Positions 1 through 5,398 of a stretch of DNA of 6,663 nt are shown in pieces. The position numbers were made by a program, and so were the translations under genes. The stretch comes from Chitinophagales bacterium (GTDB lineage Bacteria > Bacteroidota > Bacteroidia > Chitinophagales > CAIODY01), in assembly GCA_023251415.1 (NCBI GenBank), contig JAHEYX010000180.1, positions 1 through 6,663 of the forward strand. The letters are read 5' to 3'. Numbering within the stretch: the stretch's first letter is position 1; every line of letters begins with the position of its first letter. The notes beneath the pieces were generated by a model that searched no databases, was not told where the DNA came from, and worked only from the letters and a program-made list of their open reading frames with translations.

Positions 1-270
1 TTTGTGTTTAGCCAGCCAATCTACAATCCACTTTAGTTCCTTTTGGTAGTCTGCATTAACAGAGCAAGGATGTAAGCCGATAGTCGGAAAACAATGGCCA
101 GGAAACTGCTTTTCCAGCGCCAACATCCCATCGATAGTGCTTTCGTCTACATTCTGAATAATCATTTTTTGTACACCTGCTGCTAAGGCGCGATTAATCA
201 TTTCTGAACGGTCAGCATCGAATGTGTTTTCGTATAAATGAGCGTGCGTATCTATGAGTATCTGATTCAA
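1..270 (-). CDS. tatD: TatD-family metal-dependent hydrolase (DNase), N-terminal part
   Basis: This is the first 90 codons of a TatD/YcfH-type hydrolase. The rest, about two thirds of a usual 255-265 residue protein, lies beyond base 1. TatD enzymes are cytosolic TIM-barrel metal-dependent nucleases of the amidohydrolase superfamily, linked to DNA or RNA 3'-end processing and repair. The translation opens NQILIDTHAHLYENTFDADR. The metal-binding HxH pair is H9 and H11, and the second family signature, TIGLHP, is at residues 63-68. No ATG lies in frame near the start. The frame is open upstream to a TGA inside rnhB (334-336), and the best initiation codon is TTG at 268-270, which puts the protein start where TatD proteins normally begin. 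The gap to the rnhB stop is 10 bp, so the gene is probably co-transcribed with rnhB. No ribosome binding site is visible, as is common in Bacteroidota. The family call is firm; the exact paralogue (TatD, YcfH or YjjV type) is not. Confidence 0.9.
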   Translation of the reverse strand, partial: MNQILIDTHAHLYENTFDADRSEMINRALAAGVQKMIIQNVDESTIDGMLALEKQFPGHCFPTIGLHPCSVNADYQKELKWIVDWLAKHK

Positions 271-280
271 GGGATAAAAT

Positions 281-874
281 TTAAAAAAGTGTTTGCGGAA
301 GTTGCCAATTAAATGTTTTACGATGATAAGGACTCAAGCCGTGTTTAGCACATTGTGTTTTATGAAACTTGGTTGGATAACCTTTATTTTTTTGCCATTC
401 ATACACCGGATATTCCTTTGCGATGGTTTCCATATACTCGTCGCGGTATGTTTTTGCCAGCACCGATGCCGCTGCAATACTCATATATAAAGCATCTCCT
501 TTAATAATGCACTGATGCGGAATAGTTGGATAGGGTTTGAAGCGGTTTCCATCTATTAACAAAAGTTGTGGAGTAGTGTTTAACTTTTCGATGGCACGAT
601 GCATGGCTTTAAACGAAGCAGCCAATATGTTCCATTCATCAATTTCTTGTGCCGAGCATGAAGCAACCGCCCAGGCAATGGCTTCTTTTTCGATTATAGG
701 ACGCAAAGCCATTCGTTCTTTCTCACTTAACTTTTTACTGTCATTAAGTGTTTTATTTTTATAATCGGATGGTAAAATTACAGCAGCGGCAAAAACCGGA
801 CCTGCTAACGGACCACGTCCGGCTTCGTCGCAACCTGCTTCGCGTAATCCTTTGGTGAAATAGCTTTTTAACAT
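281..874 (-). CDS. rnhB: Ribonuclease HII
   Basis: RNase HII is a cytosolic enzyme that cuts the RNA strand of RNA-DNA hybrids and starts removal of single ribonucleotides misincorporated in DNA. The protein is 197 residues from ATG 874, the usual family length. The first motif, CDEAGRGPLAGPV, carries catalytic D16 and E17 plus the GRG loop that reads the ribonucleotide 2'-OH. D108 lies in LLLIDGNR and D127 in IIKGDA, completing the DEDD metal site. The NDSKKLSEKER segment, the AAASVLAKTYRDE helix and KGYPTKFH with the conserved tyrosine (Y166) are all present. A TTG at 883 would add three residues (200 aa) and directly abut the kinase stop codon, but ATG 874 gives a better N-terminus by family comparison. 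The gap to the upstream kinase gene is then 9 bp and to tatD downstream 10 bp, so an operon is likely. Nothing is missing or broken. Confidence 0.97.
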   Translation of the reverse strand: MLKSYFTKGLREAGCDEAGRGPLAGPVFAAAVILPSDYKNKTLNDSKKLSEKERMALRPIIEKEAIAWAVASCSAQEIDEWNILAASFKAMHRAIEKLNTTPQLLLIDGNRFKPYPTIPHQCIIKGDALYMSIAAASVLAKTYRDEYMETIAKEYPVYEWQKNKGYPTKFHKTQCAKHGLSPYHRKTFNWQLPQTLF

Positions 875-883
875 TCCTACCAA

Positions 884-3067
884 TTATATTTTGCTGATCG
901 CGATTATTTTTTTTACTAATTCCGGAATTTTAAATGGCTTGGCGATGTAATCGTTCATGCCAATTTCAAAACATTTTTCAACCTCACTTTTAACTACATT
1001 GGCGGTTAACGCTAAAATGGGTGTTTGGTTTTTCGGATAAGGCAATTCACGTCGTATATGTTGAGTGGCTTCAAATCCATTCATGACCGGCATTTGAATG
1101 TCCATTAATATAATATCATAATCATTCTCCAGCATTAATTGAATAGCTTTTTCACCATCTTCAGCCAAATGGATAACGGATTGTTTAAAGGTGAGTTGAA
1201 TGGATTTTTCAACTAATTTTTGATTAAACGGATTATCTTCTACAACCAATAAACGTAGGGGGCGATTGGTATCTAGGGTATTCATTAAAATAGTAGGTGG
1301 TTGTTTAGGAGTAGTTTGTTTGGCCTTATATACCGGTATCTGAACATTAAACGTTGTTCCTTTACCTAATTCGCTGGTTATGGCTATACTGCCGAGCATT
1401 AACTCGGTTAAGCGTTTACAAATACTCAATCCTAAACCGGTACCTCCATATTCCTTATTTGTAATTGTACTGGCTTTATTAAATGAATCAAAAATATAAG
1501 GGAGGTGTTCAGGAGCAATGCCAATTCCTTTATCAATAATCGAAATATTTAATTTCATTTTATCCGAAACCGGACTATTTAAACTGAATCGTACTAATAC
1601 CGGAGTGTTTTTCGAAAATTTAATAGCATTACCTACCAGATTAATCAGTACCTGTTTCAGATGTTTCTTATCGCCATTTACTAATTCCGGTAGTGCTTCA
1701 TCCACTTCAAATTTCAAATCAACATTATTGCTTTTGCTTCTGATTTGCAGCATCATAAATACCTCTTGAATCAATTCTACAACAGAAAAATCGTTGTATT
1801 CGCTTACTGTGTTGCCGCTGTTTATTTTTGACAATTCCAAAATATCAAAAATGATTTCGAGTAAAGTGTCAATCGATTTTTGAATGGCTTTTAGGTAGTC
1901 GAATTGTTCTGCTTGTAATTCGGTTTGAAACAAAAGCTGTGTGAATCCGGAGATAGAGTTTAAAGGAGTATTGATTTCATGACTGAGGTTTAACAACAAA
2001 CTTTCCTTAATTTTTGCAGTTTCTTCAGCTATTTGACGGGCTTTTTCGTTTTCTTGAACCTTGTATTTGGTTTCCAAATGCAGAATATTCAAGGATGTTT
2101 CTTCACTTATGCTCTTTTCTTTCAGGGCATAATATTCTTTTAAGCAAATGAGGCTTTCTTCAAAGGATTTATTTTGTTCGTGAACTTCAGATAAGGCATG
2201 CAACAACTGTTTACGAAGAATCACCACCTCCTGTGTCTCCATCATTTTCAAGCCCTTATTCAACAACAAAATGGCTTTGTTAAAATCTCCAATCTGTCGA
2301 TAATAATCACCGTCAAGTAAATATAAATTGACCCATGAAAACAAATCACTTTTTGTCTTTAGTTGATCGTAAGCCTTATCGATAAACTGTTTTGCTTTAT
2401 CCGGCATTTTTTGTTCCAGATACAAATAAGCCAAACCACGCAAGGGCATAAGCGAATCATAAGAGTTGTAATCTGAACGAACTTCGGTATAGGCTAATGA
2501 AAAGTGATCATAGGCCCGATCAAACATGCGCATTCGTGTATAGGTATTACCTAAAAAGCAGTTTGTTTTCATCGACTGAAGCGGGTTGTCGATGGATGAT
2601 TTGCGAATGAGCTGGTGGGCAACCAGATAATGTTTGATGCTTTGATCATAATCAAAAAGCCGACCGTATAACAAGCCTAAATTGTTTTCGGAGCGAATAT
2701 TCCATTCAATATTTTTAGCTTCTTCCGCTATTTGCAGGGATTTTAGGATATAATCCAAGGACTCTACATATTTGCCTAAATTGGCATAAATGCGCCCCAA
2801 GCCTACATTACACAAGTAATATTCTTCTGAAAGTGGTTTTTGTTTGAAGTAATCGATACAAGCTAATAAGGCTTGCTGTTCTTCCGGTTGGCGATGAAGT
2901 TTGCGGTAACAATCGGCAATGCGTAAATTGGTCATTGCAATCAATTGGGCGTTACCGTCCAACTGCACCAATTGATGTAAAGCTTGCAGTTGCACAAGTA
3001 CCTCTTCCGGTTGTTTGGGCAATAATTCTATAAGTTCCTGATATTTCTTCTCAAGTTCCGCTACCAT
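884..3067 (-). CDS. Soluble TPR-repeat hybrid sensor histidine kinase with C-terminal receiver domain
   Basis: This is a 727-residue hybrid two-component kinase. Residues about 44-319 hold seven TPR-like helical pairs (near 44, 84, 123, 166, 205, 244 and 285), a likely protein-binding sensor. A predicted coiled linker (about 320-350) leads to HisKA, with phospho-acceptor H363 in NLSHEINTPLN. The HATPase_c domain follows: N box with N480 in NLVGNAIKFS, D512 in IIDKGIGIAP, and the glycine box GGTGLGLSI at 541-549. The C-terminal REC domain (about 606-727) has acidic E610/D611, phospho-acceptor D656 in LMDIQMP, T688 and K710 in AKPF, so all key residues are intact. I see no signal peptide or membrane segment, so the protein should be cytoplasmic. 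There is no HPt or DNA-binding output domain; the phosphoryl target must be elsewhere. An upstream in-frame GTG (3100) would give 738 residues, but ATG 3067 starts naturally at MVAELEKKYQ. It is probably the first gene of an operon with rnhB and tatD. The signal and partner are unknown. Confidence 0.95.
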   Translation of the reverse strand: MVAELEKKYQELIELLPKQPEEVLVQLQALHQLVQLDGNAQLIAMTNLRIADCYRKLHRQPEEQQALLACIDYFKQKPLSEEYYLCNVGLGRIYANLGKYVESLDYILKSLQIAEEAKNIEWNIRSENNLGLLYGRLFDYDQSIKHYLVAHQLIRKSSIDNPLQSMKTNCFLGNTYTRMRMFDRAYDHFSLAYTEVRSDYNSYDSLMPLRGLAYLYLEQKMPDKAKQFIDKAYDQLKTKSDLFSWVNLYLLDGDYYRQIGDFNKAILLLNKGLKMMETQEVVILRKQLLHALSEVHEQNKSFEESLICLKEYYALKEKSISEETSLNILHLETKYKVQENEKARQIAEETAKIKESLLLNLSHEINTPLNSISGFTQLLFQTELQAEQFDYLKAIQKSIDTLLEIIFDILELSKINSGNTVSEYNDFSVVELIQEVFMMLQIRSKSNNVDLKFEVDEALPELVNGDKKHLKQVLINLVGNAIKFSKNTPVLVRFSLNSPVSDKMKLNISIIDKGIGIAPEHLPYIFDSFNKASTITNKEYGGTGLGLSICKRLTELMLGSIAITSELGKGTTFNVQIPVYKAKQTTPKQPPTILMNTLDTNRPLRLLVVEDNPFNQKLVEKSIQLTFKQSVIHLAEDGEKAIQLMLENDYDIILMDIQMPVMNGFEATQHIRRELPYPKNQTPILALTANVVKSEVEKCFEIGMNDYIAKPFKIPELVKKIIAISKI

Positions 3068-3100
3068 GGTTTCAATACATTTCTTTCCTAGTAAACACAC

Positions 3101-3108
3101 TAAAGTTA
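3101..3108 (-). promoter_or_regulatory. Possible -7 element for the kinase-rnhB-tatD operon
   Basis: Read on the minus strand this is TAACTTTA, one base off the Bacteroidota -7 consensus TAnnTTTG. It lies 33 bp upstream of the ATG at 3067. No TTG-type -33 box is found at the usual spacing, so the call is weak. If it is real, transcription would begin near or inside the alternative GTG codon at 3100, which favours the ATG start. Confidence 0.22.
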
Positions 3109-3183
3109 ATCTTTTTTTTGGAATTTGAAAGAAAAGGCAAAAAAATGCAGACGAAGGAAGCAGAAAATACTTTTTTCTTGCTG

Positions 3184-3191
3184 TACATTTG
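3184..3191 (+). promoter_or_regulatory. Likely -7 element upstream of the Crp/Fnr gene
   Basis: TACATTTG matches the Bacteroidota sigma -7 consensus TAnnTTTG exactly and sits 33 bp before the ATG at 3225. That would give a short leader of about 25-30 nt. A -33 TTG at the normal distance of about 19 bp is absent, so the promoter may be weak or need an activator. The surrounding divergent region (about 3068-3224) is otherwise rich in A and T runs. I see no RNA gene or obvious operator in it. Confidence 0.4.
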
Positions 3192-3224
3192 GGTTTTTAG
3201 AGGACCGACATTTTGTTGAATGCT

Positions 3225-3806
3225 ATGTATGAATTGCTTTATAACAATATAATTAAAAAGGTAGATTTAACTCGCGAAGAGTTCGAGGAGGTAAAGCCTT
3301 TTTATACACCTAAAAAGCTAAAGCGCAAACAATTTTTGTTGCAAGAAGGTGACGTATGTAAGTATACCGCTTTTGTTTGTGATGGTTGTTTGCGATCTTA
3401 TACTGTTGATGCAGATGGGAATGAACACATATTACAATTTGCTATTGCGAATTGGTTTATTTCAGACATGAACAGCTTTTTAACCGGAGAACCCGCAACA
3501 CAGTTTATTGATGCTATAGCCGATTCCACTTTATTATTGTGCAATCGGATAGATTCGGATATCATGATGAAAAAAGTTCCGAAGATGGAAACTTATTTTA
3601 GGATTTTAGGGCAACATCATATAGTGGCGGCGCAAAAGCGTTTATCTTCGACAATAATGCACACTGCCGAACAAAAGTACCTCGATTTTATTAAGCGCTA
3701 TGCGGATATATCGCAACATGTACCGCAGCACATGATTGCTTCTTATCTTGGAATCAGCCCCGAAACCTTAAGCCGTGTGCGTAAGCAGTTTTCTGAAAAG
3801 CAATAA
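3225..3806 (+). CDS. Crp/Fnr-family transcriptional regulator
   Basis: A 193-residue DNA-binding regulator. Residues about 15-120 form the cyclic-nucleotide-binding-type beta-barrel (RKQFLLQEGDVCKYTAFV, then CDGCLRSYTVDADGNEHILQF, a typical Bacteroidota form). A long dimer helix follows (about 120-150). The C-terminal helix-turn-helix is at about 167-190, VPQHMIASYLGISPETLSRV, with SPETLSRV as the recognition helix. The segment that would hold the cAMP-phosphate contact lacks the FGE...R-S/T pattern of true Crp (it reads SDMNSFLTGEPATQFIDAIA), and there is no N-terminal FNR-type four-cysteine cluster. The effector is therefore unknown; several cysteines (for example in VCKY, CDGCLR and LLCNR) are scattered. 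ATG 3225 is preferred; TTG at 3213 would add four residues. The gene is divergent from the kinase operon and precedes yceI, with an FNR-like palindrome just after its stop codon. It may act on that site; this is inference. Confidence 0.93.
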   Translation: MYELLYNNIIKKVDLTREEFEEVKPFYTPKKLKRKQFLLQEGDVCKYTAFVCDGCLRSYTVDADGNEHILQFAIANWFISDMNSFLTGEPATQFIDAIADSTLLLCNRIDSDIMMKKVPKMETYFRILGQHHIVAAQKRLSSTIMHTAEQKYLDFIKRYADISQHVPQHMIASYLGISPETLSRVRKQFSEKQ

Positions 3807-3808
3807 TT

Positions 3809-3824
3809 CTTGATACAAATCAAG
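3809..3824 (+). promoter_or_regulatory. Crp/Fnr-type operator palindrome upstream of yceI
   Basis: CTTGATACAAATCAAG is a perfect inverted repeat with 6-bp arms and a 4-bp spacer. Its core, TTGAT-N4-ATCAA, equals the established FNR consensus. It begins 2 bp after the stop codon of the Crp/Fnr gene and is centred about 82 bp before the yceI ATG. No T tract follows, so it is not a terminator. The inference is that it is a binding site for the adjacent regulator or a relative of it, controlling yceI. Confidence 0.6.
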
Positions 3825-3832
3825 TGAATTTC

Positions 3833-3846
3833 TTGTCCTAGGTCAA
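3833..3846 (+). promoter_or_regulatory. Second, imperfect TTG...CAA palindrome upstream of yceI
   Basis: TTGTCCTAGGTCAA is symmetric at all but one base pair position per arm (its complement reads TTGACCTAGGACAA). It has the same outer TTG/CAA arms as the operator at 3809-3824 and is centred 23 bp downstream of it, close to two helical turns. Its centre is about 40 bp upstream of the start point expected from the -7-like box at 3870, which is where a class II Crp/Fnr activator would bind. It could be a weaker second operator or chance symmetry. Confidence 0.35.
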
Positions 3847-3869
3847 TGCCTTTTGGACTTGATTAGCTG

Positions 3870-3877
3870 CATCTTTG
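3870..3877 (+). promoter_or_regulatory. Probable -7 element for yceI
   Basis: CATCTTTG, followed by CA, matches the Bacteroidota -7 consensus TAnnTTTG at all fixed positions but the first. It lies 21 bp before the yceI ATG at 3899. No TTG box occurs at about 19 bp upstream. A palindrome occupies 3833-3846 instead, which fits an activator-dependent promoter. Confidence 0.42.
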
Positions 3878-3898
3878 CATTCTAAAATAATCAAAAAT

Positions 3899-4438
3899 AT
3901 GTCAACAAATTCTACTAAATGGGTATTAGATCCAACGCACAGTGAAATTCAATTTAAAGTAAAACACTTAATGATTACTACGGTTACAGGCAGCTTCCGC
4001 AATTTTGAAGGAAGTGTTCAAAGTAACGGTAATGATTTTAGTGCAGCATCCATTCAATTCAGTGCAGCCGCTGATTCGGTTACAACGGGTAATGAACAAC
4101 GCGATGGTCATTTGCTTTCACCTGATTTTTTCGATACAGCTAATTCTCCTCGAATCGAATTCCAATCTACAGCGGTAGTTAAAGTGAGTAATGATGAGTT
4201 TGAAGTAACCGGTAATTTAGCAATGCATGGAGTAAGCAAAGAAGTAAAATTGCAGGTTGAATTTGCGGGATTAGCAAAAGATCCTTGGGGAAATGAAAAA
4301 GCAGGCTTTACTATTAATGGAAAAATCAATCGTAAGGATTGGAATTTAAATTGGAATGCAGCTTTAGAAGCAGGTGGATTATTGGTTAGTGATGAAGTGA
4401 AAATCGTATGTGAAGTTCAAATCGTAAAACAAGCCTAA
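3899..4438 (+). CDS. yceI: YceI-family protein (lipocalin-like, polyisoprenoid-binding fold)
   Basis: A 179-residue single-domain YceI protein. Members form a lipocalin-like beta-barrel that holds a long isoprenoid or amphiphilic chain in structures of homologues; the cellular role is not settled, with links to base or osmotic stress and isoprenoid quinones. Family marks in order: KWVLDPTHSEIQFKVKHL at 7-24, TGSFRNFEG at 30-38, the SAAADSVTTGNEQRDGHL stretch, then FFDTANSPRIEFQST, VTGNLAMHGVSKEV, and the end motif NRKDWNLNW followed by GGLLVSDEVKI. Unlike E. coli YceI it has no signal peptide, so it is likely cytoplasmic, as many Bacteroidota homologues are. The start is ATG 3899; an in-frame TTG at 3875 overlaps the probable promoter and is unlikely. 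The gene lies 92 bp after the Crp/Fnr gene, behind FNR-like palindromes, and 63 bp before the dioxygenase, with a hairpin between. Confidence 0.95.
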   Translation: MSTNSTKWVLDPTHSEIQFKVKHLMITTVTGSFRNFEGSVQSNGNDFSAASIQFSAAADSVTTGNEQRDGHLLSPDFFDTANSPRIEFQSTAVVKVSNDEFEVTGNLAMHGVSKEVKLQVEFAGLAKDPWGNEKAGFTINGKINRKDWNLNWNAALEAGGLLVSDEVKIVCEVQIVKQA

Positions 4439-4454
4439 TCACAAATTAAATTGG

Positions 4455-4497
4455 AGTTGCTTTGGTAAGTTGTTATCTTGCCAAAGCAACTTTTATT
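4455..4497 (+). terminator. Terminator-like hairpin between yceI and ygiD
   Basis: AGTTGCTTTGG (4455-4465) pairs perfectly with CCAAAGCAACT (4481-4491), an 11-bp stem with a 15-nt loop. It is followed by a T-rich tail, TTTTATT, that starts with the last stem base. The form fits an intrinsic terminator on the plus strand ending the yceI transcript 17 bp after its stop codon. The stem has only 5 G/C pairs and the ygiD ATG is 10 bp past it, so it could instead be an attenuator, a partial terminator or an RNA-stability hairpin in a yceI-ygiD transcript. Confidence 0.55.
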
Positions 4498-4501
4498 AGT
4501 T

Positions 4502-5386
4502 ATGAAAAGATCGCAATTCATAAAAACACTGGCCTTATTACCTGTAATTGCCCCTGCTATGTCATTAAATGAGCTTTATCAAATCAGTCAACAATTACCT
4601 AAAACGAAACGAATGCCTGTTTTGTTTATTGGTCATGGTTCGCCAATGAATGCGATTGAAACCAATGAATTCAGTAATAAATGGAAGGAATTGGGAAAAC
4701 AAATTCCATTGCCTAGTGCAGTATTATGTATTTCGGCACATTGGTTAACCCGCGGTACAGCAGTAACTGCTATGGAACATCCAAAAACAATTCATGATTT
4801 TGGCGGCTTTCCGAAGGCTTTGTTTGATGTAGAATATCCGGCTCCGGGTAATCCGGCATTGGCATTAGAAACAAAAAATTTAATTAAAAAAACTGCGGTT
4901 CAATTAGATCATGATTGGGGATTGGATCACGGTACTTGGTCGATTATTAAGCAAATGTATCCGGATGCGAAAGTGCCTGTTTTACAACTGAGTATAGATT
5001 ACTACCAACCCGGATCTTATCATTACGATTTGGCAAAGGAACTGGCCGCCTTGCGCGACCGTGGTGTATTGATTGTTGGAAGTGGAAATATGGTGCATAA
5101 TTTAGGCATGGTCGATTTTAGTAAAATTAATGAATCGGGCTATGGTTATGATTGGGCACATGAAATGAATGCCATCTTTAAAAAGGAAATAGCTGCTCGT
5201 AATCACAAAGCACTTATTAATTACGAACAACTCAGTAAATCGGCTAAGCTAGCAATTCCAACTCCGGATCACTATTACCCTTTATTGTATATTTTGGGTT
5301 TACAACAAGCTTCAGAAGAGGCCGTATTTTTTAACGATAAAGCAATGGGTGGTTCATTAACCATGACCTCTGTTCAATTCGGATAA
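4502..5386 (+). CDS. ygiD: 4,5-DOPA extradiol dioxygenase-like protein (YgiD/DODA family) with Tat-like leader
   Basis: A 294-residue member of the class III extradiol ring-opening dioxygenase family (LigB-like); characterised relatives cleave the catechol ring of L-DOPA. Likely metal ligands are H45 in FIGHGSPMN, H80 in CISAHWLTRG and H257 in IPTPDHYYPLLY. Their spacing matches the zinc-site histidines I recall for E. coli YgiD (H22, H57, H234). H143 in LDHGTW and H199 in GNMVHNL are the other conserved active-site histidines. The first 19 residues, MKRSQFIKTLALLPVIAPA, look like a leader: KRSQFIK resembles a twin-arginine motif with the second Arg replaced by Ser, followed by a short hydrophobic stretch. 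An internal ATG (4559) starting MSLNEL would give the 275-residue leaderless form typical of the family. A TTG at 4478 lies in the upstream hairpin and is unlikely. The true substrate is unknown; many bacterial homologues act on other catechols or have no assigned substrate. The gene follows yceI on the same strand and converges on the beta-propeller gene. Confidence 0.92.
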   Translation: MKRSQFIKTLALLPVIAPAMSLNELYQISQQLPKTKRMPVLFIGHGSPMNAIETNEFSNKWKELGKQIPLPSAVLCISAHWLTRGTAVTAMEHPKTIHDFGGFPKALFDVEYPAPGNPALALETKNLIKKTAVQLDHDWGLDHGTWSIIKQMYPDAKVPVLQLSIDYYQPGSYHYDLAKELAALRDRGVLIVGSGNMVHNLGMVDFSKINESGYGYDWAHEMNAIFKKEIAARNHKALINYEQLSKSAKLAIPTPDHYYPLLYILGLQQASEEAVFFNDKAMGGSLTMTSVQFG

Positions 5387-5398
5387 ATTATTCTTAAC

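Noticed and set aside
293..490. Plus-strand open frame of 65 codons
   Set aside because: It lies wholly opposite rnhB, whose catalytic motifs are intact, and the translation resembles no family. It is a shadow frame.
537..764. Plus-strand open frame of 75 codons
   Set aside because: It is antisense to rnhB and has no promoter or recognisable domain.
1518..1769. Plus-strand open frame of 83 codons with a leucine-rich end
   Set aside because: It lies opposite the kinase ATPase domain; the hydrophobic look comes from reading Lys/Asn/Glu codons in reverse.
3067..3100. GTG at 3100 as the kinase start
   Set aside because: The extra 11 residues (CLLGKKCIET...) look unlike a protein start and overlap the possible promoter; ATG 3067 is favoured but not proven.
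3101..3224. Small RNA or riboswitch in the divergent gap
   Set aside because: Only A/T runs and a -7-like box were seen; no stable stem or known aptamer pattern was found by eye.
3809..3824. Palindrome read as a terminator for the Crp/Fnr gene
   Set aside because: The stem is only 6 bp, A/T-rich, and no T tract follows. The exact TTGAT-N4-ATCAA form fits an operator better.
4108..4329. Minus-strand open frame of 73 codons
   Set aside because: It is antisense to yceI, which has clear family motifs.
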